Shown one piece after another: positions 28,923-38,226 of a DNA stretch of 64,000 nt (within the stretch, counting starts at the first letter, position 1; each line of letters starts with the position of its first letter). Both the position numbers and the translations under genes were made by a program. The notes under the pieces are model-generated. The model had not been told where the DNA came from. It saw only the letters and a program-made list of their open reading frames with translations, and made no database searches. The DNA comes from Caulobacter segnis (lineage in GTDB: Bacteria > Pseudomonadota > Alphaproteobacteria > Caulobacterales > Caulobacteraceae), in assembly GCF_023935105.1 (NCBI RefSeq), contig NZ_CP096040.1:620001-684000 (forward strand), given 5' to 3'.

Positions 28923-31467
28923 GACGCGACCTTCTGGACCGCCGGCTTGCGGCGGCGAGGCTTCTTGCGACGGGGCGGCGGCGGCTCGGTCAGCTTGGCC
29001 AGGGCGGCGAACGGGGAGTCCGGCCGCGCCTTGACCGGCTTCTGCTCCAGCTTGGCCGCGCCGCGCCGCTTCCAGACGATCGGCTGGTCCGGCTTGGCGC
29101 GGATGGCGGGGGTGTAGTCCAGGGCCCGCATCACGGCGGAGGCCTGGCTGGCGGTCCAGCCCAGCTTGTCCAGCGACGCCTCGGTCAGCACCACGCCGCC
29201 CGGCCGCTGCTCGGTGCGCAGCAAGGCGTCCAGGATCTCCAGCGCCTCGACCGGAACCGTGAAGCCGGCCACGGCGCGCAGGCCGCTGGCCGACAGCTCG
29301 CGGGCGCTGGGCTCGGGCGAGGGCAGGGGCTCCAGCGTGGTCAGCGCCCCGCGCCAGCCGCTGGGGTTAAGCGCCCGGGCGCAGGCGATGGCCTCGGCCT
29401 TGATCACGCCGGGGCAGTAGAGGCTGAACGCCCCGATCCGCACGCCCAGGCTTTTCAGCGTGCGCCGCTCGCCCTGGCTGAGCGCCTTCAGTTCGGGATC
29501 GACGGGACGCTTGTCCAGCACCCCGCCGGCTTCCAGCAGACGGTGGGAAATGCCGCGCGGCAGGCCCCTCAGCTCGCCGCCGGCCAGGGCCCGTTCCAGC
29601 TTGCGCAGCGGGGCCAGGCAGCGGTCGACCTCGCCGGCCAGGAAGGCGTCGAGGCGCCGTTCGGCCCGCTCGCGGGCGGCGGCGGGGCCCAGCTCGCCCA
29701 GCAGGCGGGCGCGCGGCGACAGCAGGGGAGGTCGCGGCGCACCGCGCCGGCCGCCTCGCCGCGCCACAGGATCACCCCGTCCGGCGTCAGGGTGAAGGCG
29801 TCGTCGGCCTCGCTGGCCAGCGTTCCCAGGCGGCGGGCGATCTCGGGCCCGACCGCGCGCTGGGCTGCGTTGCGCAGGGCCTTCTCCTCCAGCGGCGAGG
29901 CGGCCTTGACCGGGGTGAAGGCCACGCCCGACAGGTGACCGACCACATGGCCCTCGACCGTCACCTCGCCGTCCTGGCCGACGCCGGCATAGAGGGTCTC
30001 GCGCTCGCCCAGCTGCTTCATCAGTACGCTGGTGCGGCGGTCGATGAACCGGGCCATCAGCTTCTCGTGCAGGGTGTCGCTGATCCGGTCCTCCAGCTGG
30101 CGGGTCAGGCCTTGCCAGTGGGCCGGATTGGCCACCCAGTCGGGACGGTTGGCGATGTAGCTGAGCGTACGCACCCCCGAGAGCCGCGCCGCCAGGCTGT
30201 CGATCTCGCCGTCCACGCGGTCCAGCGCCTTGTACTGGCTGTTGATCCAGTCCTCGGGCAGGCGCTTGCGGCCGGTGGTCAGGTCGCCGAACAGGGTGCG
30301 CGCCATGCGCTGGTGGTCGTCGTCGGTGGTCTTGCGGAAGTCGGGCGTCTGGCAGACGTCCCACAGCCGCAGTAGGGCCGAGCGGTCGGTCTTGCAGCGG
30401 GCGATGACCTCGTCCTGCTTGGCCAGGGCCCGCAAGGTGCGCTCGTCCAGCGCCTCCTGCGACAGCGAGAGGCCATTGCGTTTCGGCGTCTCGTTCAGCG
30501 AGCGCAGCAGACCCGGCAATGAGCCGAAATCCAGGCGGGCGTTTCGCCACTCGGCCTGGGTGATCGGCTCGAAGGTGTGGCTCTCCACGGCCTCGACCAG
30601 GTCCTCGTCGATCTCCTCGCAGTCGCCGGTGACGCCGAAAGTGCCGTCGCGGGTGTAGCGGCCCGCCCGGCCGGCGATCTGGCCGACTTCCTGCGGGTGC
30701 AGCCAGCGGGTGCGCTTGCCGTCGAACTTGCGCAGGCCCGCGAAGGCCACGTGGTCGACGTCCATGTTCAGGCCCATGCCGATGGCGTCGGTAGCCACCA
30801 GGAAGTCGACCTCGCCGGACTGATACAGAGCCACCTGGGCGTTGCGGGTGCGGGGGCTGAGCGAGCCCATGACCACGGCAGCCCCGCCCCTTTGCCGGCG
30901 GATCAGCTCGGCGATGGCGTAGACCGCGTCGGTGGAGAAGGCGACGATCGCCGTGCGCCGGGGCAGGCGGGTCAGCTTCTTGGAGCCGGCGTAGGACAGG
31001 TTGCTGAACCGCTCGCGCCCGACGATCTCGGCGTCCGGCAGCAGGCGGCGGACCAGGTGCGCCATGGTCCCGGCGCCCAGGAACATGGTCTCGAACTTGC
31101 CGCGGGCATGCAGCAGGCGGTGGGTGAAGATGTGGCCGCGCTCGGGATCGGCGCACAGCTGGATCTCGTCGACGGCCAGGAAGTCGACCTCGCGGGCCAG
31201 CGGCATGGCCTCGACCGTGCAGACGAAATAGGCCGCGCGCGGCGGGACGATCTTTTCCTCGCCGGTGATGAGAGCGACGCTGGCCTTGCCGCGCAGCTTG
31301 ACGATCCGGTCGTAGATCTCGCGCGCCAGGAGGCGCAGCGGCAGGCCGATCATCCCCGAGGCGTGGCCCAGCATGCGTTCGACGGCCAGGTGGGTCTTGC
31401 CGGTGTTGGTAGGCCCCAGGACCGCGGTCAGCTTCGAAGGGGCCAGGCCGGTCGAACGGTCACTCAT
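28919..31467 (-). pseudogene. Suv3/MgpS-like ATP-dependent RNA helicase, frameshifted
   Basis: The gene encodes about 849 residues if one base is restored. The N-terminal part has the helicase motifs LGPTNTGKTHLAVERM (Walker A), LAVDEIQL (DEIQ box), SLSPRTRNAQ and QIAGRAGR. The C-terminal part is Pro- and Lys-rich (PPPPRRKKPRRRKP). The frame changes at 29725-29728: on the coding strand CTCCCC is followed by TGCTG where CTCCCCCTGCTG would keep the frame (RRDLPLLSPRARLLGELG). As written, the first 586 or so residues are normal and a 45-residue foreign tail follows. A C-run contraction of this kind is a common sequencing error, so the gene may well be intact. Confidence 0.88.
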
Positions 31468-31512
31468 GGAGTCAAGGTGGGGCGGGAATCGACCCGGGGC
31501 AAGACGGCGGGG

Positions 31513-31719
31513 TCAACGCCGCGATACGCGCGCCCGGCCTATCGAGGTCGACGCCCAGACCACCAGCGCCGTCGACAGCAGCACGCCGGTCATCAGCGCG
31601 CCGACGGCCAGGATGCCGACCGGCGTGACGCGCACCTCGGCCCGGGCGCTGAACGGGCCGGCCTTGAACTCGGCGAGCGCCGTCTGCGGATCGCGATCCA
31701 GAAGCGGGTCGTCGTACAT
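31513..31719 (-). CDS. Small single-pass membrane protein
   Basis: This 68-residue protein (MYDDPLLDRDPQTALAEFKA) has one transmembrane helix at about 32-58 (VTPVGILAVGALMTGVLLSTALVVWA) and a short basic tail. GGAGG stands four bases before the ATG. It follows the amidohydrolase gene by 13 bases on the same strand and is probably translated from the same mRNA. No family recognised. Confidence 0.75.
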   Translation of the reverse strand: MYDDPLLDRDPQTALAEFKAGPFSARAEVRVTPVGILAVGALMTGVLLSTALVVWASTSIGRARVSRR

Positions 31720-31732
31720 GGGACCTCCTTGT

Positions 31733-33376
31733 CTACTTCTCGAACACCACCTTGCCGTCGACGATCGTCAACACCGGCTGGGCGGTGAGAATGGCCTTGG
31801 GCTCGACGGTCATCAGGTCCTTGTCGAAGGCGGTCATGTCGGCCTTCTTGCCGGCTTCCAGCGTGCCCAGCTCCTTCTCGCGGAACACGGCGTAGGCCGG
31901 GGCCAGGGTCAGCATCCGCAGCGCCTCGGCGCGGGTGACGGCCTCCTCCAGATGCCAGTCTTCGTTGGCGAAGCCGTCCAGCCCGTGGCGATAGACGGCG
32001 GCGTAGAACTCGATGCGCGGGTCGCCGACCTCGACCGGGGCGTCCGAGCCGGCGGCCACCACGACGCCGGCGGTCAGGAAGTCCTTCCAGCGATAGCCTT
32101 CGTGCAGGCGATCCTTGCCCAGGCGCGCCGGGGCGAAATAGAGGTCGCCGATCGCGTGGCTGGGCTGCATCGAGGCGATGACGCCCAGCCTGGCGAAGCG
32201 CGGCACGTCGGTGTCGGCGACGATCTGAGCGTGTTCGATCCGCCAGCGGGCGGTCGTGTCGCCGGCCAGGCTCTGCTCGAACCAGTCGAGCGTCATGCGG
32301 TTGCCGCGGTCGCCGATGGCGTGCATGGCCACCTGGGCGCCGACGGTCTTGGCCTGCTTCATCAGCGTCAGGCCCTGTTCGCGCTGGGTCAGCTGCAGGC
32401 CCAGCCCCTCGGCGTCGCTGTAGGGCTCCAGCAGGGCCGCGCCGCGCGAGCCCAGGGCGCCGTCCATGTAGAGTTTGATCCCGCGCACCCGGATAAGGCC
32501 GGTCTTGTCCTCGAAAGGCCCCATCGACAGGATCAGACCGGCGCTGGCCGGGTCCATGTAGTTGTCGACGCGCAGGCGGAACTTGCCCTCGCCCGCCAAG
32601 GCGGCCAGCAGGGCGTGGTCCTCGATCTCGACGCTCATATTGTCCAGGCCCGTCCAGCCGCGCGCGGCGTAGAGCTGGCCGGCCGTCTCGAGGGCCTTGC
32701 GCTTGAGCGCCCTGTCGGGCGGCGGGATGACGTCCTTCACCAGGGCCTGGGCGTGGTCGATCAGCATGCCGTCGGGCTGGCCGTCGGGACCCTTGAGGAT
32801 CTGGCCGCCGGCCGGGGTGGCGGTCGCGGCGGTGATCCCGGCCTTGGCCAGGGCGGCGGTCGAGGCGACGCTGGCGTGGCCGTCCGAGCGGCCCAGCACG
32901 ACGATCCGACCAGGCGCGGCGGCGTCCAGGTCGGCCCGGGTCGGGAAGCGCTTCTCGGGCCAGTGGGTCTCGATCCAGCCCCGGCCGTAGATCGCGCCTT
33001 CTGGATGGGCGACGGCGTAGGCCTTCACCGTCGCAACCAGCTCGGCGACGGACTGGACCTTGTCCAGGTTCAGGGTCAGCTCGCGCAGGCCGATGCCGGT
33101 CAGGTGGGCGTGGGCGTCGACGAAGCCCGGATAGGCGGCCGCGCCCTTCAGGTCGAGGTCGCGGACGTCCTTGGCGGCCTTGGCGCGGGCGGTCGCCAGC
33201 GGCCCGACGAACAGGATCCTGTCGTCGCGGATCAACACCGCCTCGGCGGTCGGGGTGGCGTCGACGCCGGTATGGATCGGGCCGCCGTGGATCAGGATGT
33301 CGCCGGCGTGCGCGGCGGCGAAGGGGGCGCCGGCCATAAGGGCGGTCCAGGCGGCGATCGTGGCAAAGCGGCGCAA
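31733..33376 (-). CDS. Secreted amidohydrolase family 3 (YtcJ-like) enzyme
   Basis: This protein of about 547 residues has a signal peptide (LRRFATIAAWTALMAGAPFAAAHA) and the metal-dependent hydrolase fold: the HAHLTG motif near residue 75 (PGFVDAHAHL), MHAIGDRGNR, RIEHAQIV and GSDAPVEV. These supply the histidines and aspartate of the metal site. YtcJ-like enzymes hydrolyse amide or formamide bonds; the substrate here is unknown. I place the start at TTG 33376, with GGAG upstream, because the next ATG falls inside the signal peptide. Confidence 0.9.
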   Translation of the reverse strand: MRRFATIAAWTALMAGAPFAAAHAGDILIHGGPIHTGVDATPTAEAVLIRDDRILFVGPLATARAKAAKDVRDLDLKGAAAYPGFVDAHAHLTGIGLRELTLNLDKVQSVAELVATVKAYAVAHPEGAIYGRGWIETHWPEKRFPTRADLDAAAPGRIVVLGRSDGHASVASTAALAKAGITAATATPAGGQILKGPDGQPDGMLIDHAQALVKDVIPPPDRALKRKALETAGQLYAARGWTGLDNMSVEIEDHALLAALAGEGKFRLRVDNYMDPASAGLILSMGPFEDKTGLIRVRGIKLYMDGALGSRGAALLEPYSDAEGLGLQLTQREQGLTLMKQAKTVGAQVAMHAIGDRGNRMTLDWFEQSLAGDTTARWRIEHAQIVADTDVPRFARLGVIASMQPSHAIGDLYFAPARLGKDRLHEGYRWKDFLTAGVVVAAGSDAPVEVGDPRIEFYAAVYRHGLDGFANEDWHLEEAVTRAEALRMLTLAPAYAVFREKELGTLEAGKKADMTAFDKDLMTVEPKAILTAQPVLTIVDGKVVFEK

Positions 33377-33457
33377 AGGAGCATCTCCGGAGAGCAAGTT
33401 CCGGAAATCGTACGAGGCGTCACTGCCAAGTCGCAACAGGCCTGCTAGGTTTGCCGC

Positions 33458-34033
33458 ATGTCCGCCCAGGGTTTCACCCTTTTCGACACCGTGATCGGGC
33501 GCTGCGGCCTCGCGTGGGGCGAGCGCGGCCTGATCGGCGTGCAATTGCCGGAGAGCTCGCCAGGCGCGGCCTGGGCGCGGCTGCGCAAGCGCTTTCCCGA
33601 CGCGGTCGAGGCCGAGCCGCCGGCCGAGATCGAGGCGATCATGGACCGCATCCGCGACCTGTTGGGCGGCGGGCGCGACGACCTGTCGGACATCCCGTTG
33701 GACCTGGGCGGCCAATCCTCCTTCAACCTGCGAGTCTACGAGATCGCCCGGGCGATCACGCCGGGCGACACCTCGACCTATGGCGAGGTGGCCAAGGCCA
33801 TGGGCGAGCCGGGCGCGGCGCGGGCCGTCGGCAAGGCCCTGGGCGAGAACCCCTGGCCGATCGTGGTGCCCTGTCATCGCGTGCTGGGCTCGGCCGGCAA
33901 CATGGGCGGCTTCTCGGCCCCCGGCGGCGCCGAGACCAAGGCCCGCCTGCTGACGATCGAGAAAGCCAAGACCAGCGCGGTCCCGACCCTGTTCGATCTG
34001 GAGTTCTCGGTCGCGCCGCCGCGCGGGGGATGA
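33458..34033 (+). CDS. ogt: Methylated-DNA-protein-cysteine methyltransferase (Ogt-type)
   Basis: This 191-residue protein repairs O6-alkylguanine by moving the alkyl group to its own cysteine. The C-terminal DNA-binding domain shows SFNLRVYEIARAITPGDTSTYGEVA and the active-site IVVPCHRVLG with the acceptor Cys at 139. It is divergent from the amidohydrolase gene. A second protein of the family is encoded at 47630-48151. Confidence 0.95.
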   Translation: MSAQGFTLFDTVIGRCGLAWGERGLIGVQLPESSPGAAWARLRKRFPDAVEAEPPAEIEAIMDRIRDLLGGGRDDLSDIPLDLGGQSSFNLRVYEIARAITPGDTSTYGEVAKAMGEPGAARAVGKALGENPWPIVVPCHRVLGSAGNMGGFSAPGGAETKARLLTIEKAKTSAVPTLFDLEFSVAPPRGG

Positions 34034-34045
34034 AGGCATAAGAAG

Positions 34046-34258
34046 CCCTCTCTCATGGAGAGAGGGAGGGGCCCATCGCGTAGCGATGGGAGGGTGAGTG
34101 GGTACGCCCTCACCGAACAGGGCTCCGACCAGCGCGGCTACGCGCCGTCAGGGGCAATTTCTTTAGCTGCTTTGGGGGATCACCGGCTGACGGTGAAACC
34201 ACTCACCCTCCCACCGCCTCCGGCGGCGGGCCCCTCCCTCTCTCTCAGAGAGAGGGAT
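34046..34258. repeat. Long imperfect inverted repeat, family A (copy 1)
   Basis: Two arms of about 65 bases in opposite orientation enclose about 85 bases. Each arm holds two hairpins: CCCTCTCTC/GAGAGAGGG, then CCCATCGC/GCGATGGG (left arm) or an equivalent GC-rich palindrome (right arm), followed by GGGAGGGTGAGTGG. The centre contains TCACCGGCTGACG. A second copy with the same plan and the same central motif is at 58725-58857. It lies between two convergent genes. Confidence 0.8.
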
Positions 34259-34262
34259 ATTC

Positions 34263-34434
34263 CGTTCGTCCGTCCCCGCCTCTTAACGCGCGGTAACGCT
34301 TGCTCGAACAGGGGCGAAACGAATCAGGACCGAATCGGCGACGTTCTCCGATTCAGTGTTTGTTCCCTACAAGCTATTGTAGCTTAAGCTGGATTAACCA
34401 CAAATCGGTTTCGCCGAAGCTCCACGGCGGTCGC
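34263..34434. other. AT-richer convergent gap with two hairpins
   Basis: No coding frame is evident. Two perfect short hairpins are present: GAATCGG-N9-CCGATTC at 34332-34354 and CTACAA-GCTA-TTGTAG at 34367-34382, followed by two TTAA motifs six bases apart. The base composition is near 50% G+C, well below the neighbourhood. It could hold a small RNA or shared 3' structures of the flanking genes. Confidence 0.4.
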
Positions 34435-34899
34435 CTATTTCGCGGCGGTTTCCGCGGGCGGGCATTCGGCTGAAAGGCGCTTGGCCGTCAGGCTGCCGGC
34501 CAGGGGCATGCCGTTGATGGTCTTGATGTGGATGTTCATCTTGAAGGCCTCGGGCGAGTAGACGCCGTCGGCGGTGACCGGCGAGACGCGGTCCTTCTTG
34601 TCGGTCCACGTGCCCTTCAGCTGGATCTTGCCGTCGCGGACGACATTGGTCGTGTAGTCGCAGCGGTAGCGCTTGGTGCAGATGCCGCGCGAGAACTGCT
34701 CGGCGTCGGCCGGCTTCAGGCACTTGGTCTCGTTGCTGACCGGGATGACGCCGATCTTGTAGTCGTACTCCCACTGGCCGGGCAGAATCGTCGACTTGGC
34801 CGTGGCCTGGGTCGCTGCCGCGCGGACCAAGGGCTGAGCCAGGGCCACGCCCCCGATGGCGAGCGCCAGAACAGAAGCGGCGAGAGCGGTGGAACGCAT
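34435..34899 (-). CDS. Secreted DUF3617-type protein
   Basis: This 154-residue protein has a signal peptide (MRSTALAASVLALAIGGVALAQ). The mature part carries LPGQWEYDYKIGV, then SNETKCLKPADAEQFSRGICTKRYRCDYT and ends in LSAECPPAE; four cysteines could form two disulfides. This is the usual DUF3617 pattern (a W near the start, KCLxP, and late cysteines). The function is unknown. ATG 34899 is preferred because AAGGAG lies nine bases upstream. Confidence 0.8.
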   Translation of the reverse strand: MRSTALAASVLALAIGGVALAQPLVRAAATQATAKSTILPGQWEYDYKIGVIPVSNETKCLKPADAEQFSRGICTKRYRCDYTTNVVRDGKIQLKGTWTDKKDRVSPVTADGVYSPEAFKMNIHIKTINGMPLAGSLTAKRLSAECPPAETAAK

Positions 34900-34922
34900 A
34901 CGACGGGTCTCCTTCATGCGGC

Positions 34923-34955
34923 CTATATATAGAGCGCCAGATGAACCGTGCTTGA
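34923..34955 (-). promoter_or_regulatory. Candidate promoter of the DUF3617 gene
   Basis: On the minus strand TTCAAG and TCTATA are 17 bases apart, and the -10 sits in the self-complementary CTATATATAG. This places the transcript start about 18 bases before the start codon. The -35 match is only moderate. Confidence 0.4.
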
Positions 34956-35024
34956 AGGCGGGGGTGAGGCATCGGGTTCCCTCGCGAACGCGAGAGGCCT
35001 TTGATGGAACGGGCCAGACCAGCC

Positions 35025-35054
35025 TTGACTCAAGGGCGGGCCTTCGCCTATATC
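35025..35054 (+). promoter_or_regulatory. Probable rpmB promoter
   Basis: TTGACT (35025-35030) and TATATC (35049-35054) are separated by 18 bases, a good match to the housekeeping consensus. It predicts a leader of about 105 bases before the rpmB ATG. Confidence 0.6.
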
Positions 35055-35165
35055 GCCCGCTCTCGCGCGGTCGGCCTGGTCCAACCGTGTGTCCGAATTC
35101 ATATCTTAGCGTGGCCCAGGCTCTTCACCGAGCCGAGCGGCTTCGCCCAAGCCAAGGTAACCACC

Positions 35166-35465
35166 ATGTCGCGCCGTTGCGAACTTACCGGTATCGGTCC
35201 GATGGTCGGCCACAATGTGAGCCACTCGAACATCAAGACCAAGCGCCGCTTCCTGCCGGCCCTGTCGCCCGCCACGCTCCAGTCGGAGTCGCTGGGCCAG
35301 AGCTTCAAGCTGCGCATCAGCAACGCGGCCCTGCGCACGCTGGACTTCAAGGGCGGCCTGGACGTGTTCCTGCTGGGCGCCAAGGACGAGCAGCTGTCGC
35401 CGCGCGCCCTGAAGATCAAGTCGCAGGTCAAGGCCAAGGCCAAGGCCGCCGCGCAAGCCGCCTAA
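35166..35465 (+). CDS. rpmB: 50S ribosomal protein L28
   Basis: This 99-residue ribosomal protein shows the family start [20 protein letters not shown], then [12 protein letters not shown] and [18 protein letters not shown], and ends in an Ala/Lys-rich alphaproteobacterial tail ([11 protein letters not shown]). The length and composition are normal. It has its own promoter and a strong terminator, so it is monocistronic. Confidence 0.98.
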   Translation: MSRRCELTGIGPMVGHNVSHSNIKTKRRFLPALSPATLQSESLGQSFKLRISNAALRTLDFKGGLDVFLLGAKDEQLSPRALKIKSQVKAKAKAAAQAA

Positions 35466-35495
35466 GCGGCTTCGGCCTCAAGGCTGATCCAACGA

Positions 35496-35527
35496 AAGCC
35501 CGCCGGGTTCGCCCGGCGGGCTTTTCG
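35496..35527 (+). terminator. rpmB terminator
   Basis: A perfect AGCCCGCCGGG / CCCGGCGGGCT stem with a short loop is followed by TTTCGTCG, 30 bases after the rpmB stop. It separates rpmB from the NAD-salvage genes. Confidence 0.9.
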
Positions 35528-35555
35528 TCGTCTTCACTTCACGCTGGGTGTCCCC

Positions 35556-35587
35556 TTGACACCCCTTATGCTCAAAGTTAGCATAAG
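35556..35587 (+). promoter_or_regulatory. Promoter overlapped by a perfect palindrome (NAD-salvage operator)
   Basis: TTGACA at 35556-35561 is a perfect -35. With a 17-base spacer the -10 is TAGCAT (35579-35584). From 35565 to 35587 runs a perfect inverted repeat, CTTATGCT-N7-AGCATAAG, covering the spacer and the -10. A repressor bound there would block transcription of the two genes that follow. NAD-gene repressors such as NrtR use AT-rich palindromes of this size, but the actual regulator is not in the window. Confidence 0.7.
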
Positions 35588-35634
35588 TTCGTCGCTGGAT
35601 AGACCGGCGGCGTCAACCAGCGTGGGGGAGCCTC

Positions 35635-36675
35635 ATGCGCTACGACTATCTCGTCCTGATCGGACGTTTCCAGCCGTTCCATAACGGCCACCTAACGGTG
35701 CTGCGGCACGCCCTGCGCCTGGCCGACAAGGTCATCGTCCTGGTCGGCAGCGCCGGCCAGCCGCGCACCACCCGCAATCCCTTCAACGCCGGCGAGCGCG
35801 CCGTCATGATCCGCGCCGCCGCGGGCGACGAAGCCGGGCGCCTGATCGTCCAACCGCTGCGCGACCGGCTCTACAACGAGACGGTCTGGGTCGCCGACGT
35901 CCAGCGCCTGGTCGCCGAGACGCTCGAGGCCGACGGCGCGGGCCCGGAGACCAAGGTCGGACTGATCGGCCGCGACAAGGACGGGGCCACCGGCGCCTAT
36001 CTGGCCGCCTTCCCGCAGTGGCCGCTGGTCGACGTACAGCACACCGACGTGCTGTCGGCCACCGAGCTGCGCGCCTGGCTATTCTCCGGCGAGGCCGGGG
36101 CCTTGCGTCTGGTCGAGGCCAACACCCCGCCGGCCGTGTTCGAGATGCTGGAGGCCTTCCGCGCCGGCTCGCCCGCCTACGCCCAGCTGGCGCGCGAGGA
36201 CGCCTTCATGCGCGCCTATCGCCAGAGCTGGGCCGCCGCGCCCTATGCGCCGACCTTCGTCACCGCCGACGCGGTGCTGGTCCACTCCGGCCATGTCCTG
36301 CTGGTCCGCCGCCGGGCCGAGCCGGGCAAGGGTCTCTGGGCCCTGCCGGGCGGCTTCGTGAACCAGGACGAGACCGTTCAGGCGGCGGCCATGCGCGAGC
36401 TGCAGGAGGAAACCCGGGTGAAGCTCCCGCCGGCCGTGCTGCGCGGCTCGATCAAGGCGCGCCAGGTGTTCGATTATCCCGGCCGCTCGCTGCGGGGCCG
36501 CACGATCACCCACGCCTTCCACTTCGACTTCCCGACCGGCGATCTGCCCAAGGTCCGCGCCGCCGATGACGCCGACCGGGTCCGCTGGGTCCCGCTCAGC
36601 GAGGCGATGCTGATGGAGGAGCAGTTCTTCGAGGATCACTTCCATATCCTCGAGCACTTCGTCGGCGGCGCCTGA
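35635..36675 (+). CDS. nadM: Bifunctional NMN adenylyltransferase / Nudix hydrolase (NadM-Nudix)
   Basis: This 346-residue protein has an N-terminal nucleotidyltransferase domain ([13 protein letters not shown] with the HxGH-type signature, then [12 protein letters not shown]) that joins nicotinamide mononucleotide and ATP to make NAD. A C-terminal Nudix domain follows ([21 protein letters not shown], ~240-262), which in such fusions hydrolyses ADP-ribose or related compounds. The gene downstream encodes nicotinamide phosphoribosyltransferase, so the pair makes NAD from nicotinamide in two steps. Expression is probably repressed through the palindrome at 35565-35587. Confidence 0.95.
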   Translation: MRYDYLVLIGRFQPFHNGHLTVLRHALRLADKVIVLVGSAGQPRTTRNPFNAGERAVMIRAAAGDEAGRLIVQPLRDRLYNETVWVADVQRLVAETLEADGAGPETKVGLIGRDKDGATGAYLAAFPQWPLVDVQHTDVLSATELRAWLFSGEAGALRLVEANTPPAVFEMLEAFRAGSPAYAQLAREDAFMRAYRQSWAAAPYAPTFVTADAVLVHSGHVLLVRRRAEPGKGLWALPGGFVNQDETVQAAAMRELQEETRVKLPPAVLRGSIKARQVFDYPGRSLRGRTITHAFHFDFPTGDLPKVRAADDADRVRWVPLSEAMLMEEQFFEDHFHILEHFVGGA

Positions 36676-36744
36676 CGTCCAAACCCCTTGTCATGCCGCC
36701 CCGATAGACGGGTCGGCCCGTTCCCGCGCGAAGGAGCTTCCGCG

Positions 36745-38133
36745 ATGTTCGACAACCTGGTCCTCAACACCGACAGCTACAAGGCCAGCCACTGGCTGCA
36801 GTATCCGCCCGGCACGACCGGCGCCTTCTCGTACGTCGAGAGCCGGGGCGGGCGCTATGACCGCACCGTCTTCTTCGGCCTGCAGGCGATCCTGAAGAGC
36901 CAGCTGGGCAAGCCCGTCACCCACGCCATGATCGACGAGGCCGCCGCGCTGCTGGCCGCCCACGGCGAGCCCTTCAACGAGGCCGGCTGGCGGCGGATCG
37001 TCGACGTCCATGGCGGCCGCCTGCCGGTGCGGATCCGCGCCGTACCCGAAGGGAGTGTCGTGCCGACCCACCAGGCGCTGATGACGATCGAGAACACCGA
37101 TCCGGAGTGCTTCTGGCTGCCGTCCTATCTGGAGACCCTGCTGCTGCGGGTCTGGTATCCGGTGACGGTCGCCACGATCAGCTGGCAGGTGAAGCAGACG
37201 ATCCGCGCGGCCTTGGAGAAGACCAGCGACAACGCCGCCGCCGAACTGCCGTTCAAGCTGCACGACTTCGGCGCGCGGGGCGTCTCCAGCCAGGAATCGG
37301 CGGCCCTGGGCGGGCTGGCGCACCTGGTGAACTTCCAGGGCAGCGACACCCTGAGCGCCGTCCTGGCCGGTCGCGCCTGGTACCACGAGCCGATGGCCGC
37401 CTTCTCCATCCCCGCCGCCGAGCACAGCACGGTGACCAGCTGGGGGCGCGAGAACGAGGTCGAGGCCTATCGCAACATGCTGGCCCGCTTCGGCAAGCCG
37501 GGGGCGCTGTTCTCGGTGGTGTCCGACAGCTACGACCTGTTCCACGCGGTCCGTGACCTGTGGGGCGGGGAACTGCGCCAGGCGGTGATCGACAGCGGCG
37601 CGACCCTGGTGGTGCGGCCCGACTCGGGCGACCCGGTAACCATCGTCGCCGAGACCCTGCGCCTGCTGGACCAGACCTTCGGTTCGACGACGAACGGCAG
37701 GGGCTACAAGGTGCTGAACCATGTCCGCGTCATCCAGGGCGACGGCGTCAATCCGGTCAGCATCGCCGCCATCCTGGAGCGCATCGTCGCCGAGGGTTTC
37801 AGCGCCGAGAACCTGGCCTTCGGCATGGGCGGCGGCCTGCTGCAGCAGCTGGATCGCGACACTCAGAAGTTCGCGCTGAAATGCTCGGCGGCCAAGGTCG
37901 ACGGGCGCTGGATCGACGTCAGCAAGGATCCGGTGACCGACCCGGGCAAGCGCAGCAAGGCGGGGCGGCTGATGCTGCTGACCGACGGAGCGGGCGGCTA
38001 TCGCACCGTGGCGGCCCCCGAGGGCTTCACCCCCGAGCCTGGCTGGCGCGACGCCATGGTCACGGTCTGGGAGGACGGTGTCCTGCGGGTCGACCAGACC
38101 CTGGCCGAAGTGCGCGCCAGAAGCGTGGCCTAG
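36745..38133 (+). CDS. nadV: Nicotinamide phosphoribosyltransferase
   Basis: This 462-residue enzyme makes NMN from nicotinamide and phosphoribosyl pyrophosphate, the entry step of the non-deamidating salvage route. Features of the NAMPT family include LNTDSYKASHWLQYPPGT at the start, KLHDFGARGVSSQESAALGG, AAEHSTVTSWG, LVVRPDSGDP and the late GMGGGLLQQLDRDTQKFA. AAGGAG precedes the ATG at 36745. It follows nadM by 69 bases and ends at a bidirectional terminator. Confidence 0.95.
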   Translation: MFDNLVLNTDSYKASHWLQYPPGTTGAFSYVESRGGRYDRTVFFGLQAILKSQLGKPVTHAMIDEAAALLAAHGEPFNEAGWRRIVDVHGGRLPVRIRAVPEGSVVPTHQALMTIENTDPECFWLPSYLETLLLRVWYPVTVATISWQVKQTIRAALEKTSDNAAAELPFKLHDFGARGVSSQESAALGGLAHLVNFQGSDTLSAVLAGRAWYHEPMAAFSIPAAEHSTVTSWGRENEVEAYRNMLARFGKPGALFSVVSDSYDLFHAVRDLWGGELRQAVIDSGATLVVRPDSGDPVTIVAETLRLLDQTFGSTTNGRGYKVLNHVRVIQGDGVNPVSIAAILERIVAEGFSAENLAFGMGGGLLQQLDRDTQKFALKCSAAKVDGRWIDVSKDPVTDPGKRSKAGRLMLLTDGAGGYRTVAAPEGFTPEPGWRDAMVTVWEDGVLRVDQTLAEVRARSVA

Positions 38134-38141
38134 CTAAAAGC

Positions 38142-38175
38142 AAAACCCGCCGCGGCTTGAGCCGCGGCGGGTTTG
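38142..38175. terminator. Bidirectional terminator between nadV and a convergent gene
   Basis: AAAACCCGCCGCGGC, TTGA, GCCGCGGCGGGTTT is a perfect stem flanked by A- and T-runs, so it works in both directions. It ends the nadM-nadV transcript and the minus-strand gene at 38227-38526. Confidence 0.9.
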
Positions 38176-38226
38176 AACGCTCGATACTGATACGCTTACT
38201 GGTACGCGGTACTGAACTTGGGCCGC

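Noticed and set aside
34384-34397. Two TTAA motifs as a CtrA box.
   Set aside because: The spacing is six bases rather than seven, and no gene start lies downstream.
35565-35587. Palindrome at 35565 as a transcription terminator.
   Set aside because: The stem is AT-rich, has no T-run and follows a proper rpmB terminator; it overlaps a promoter instead.
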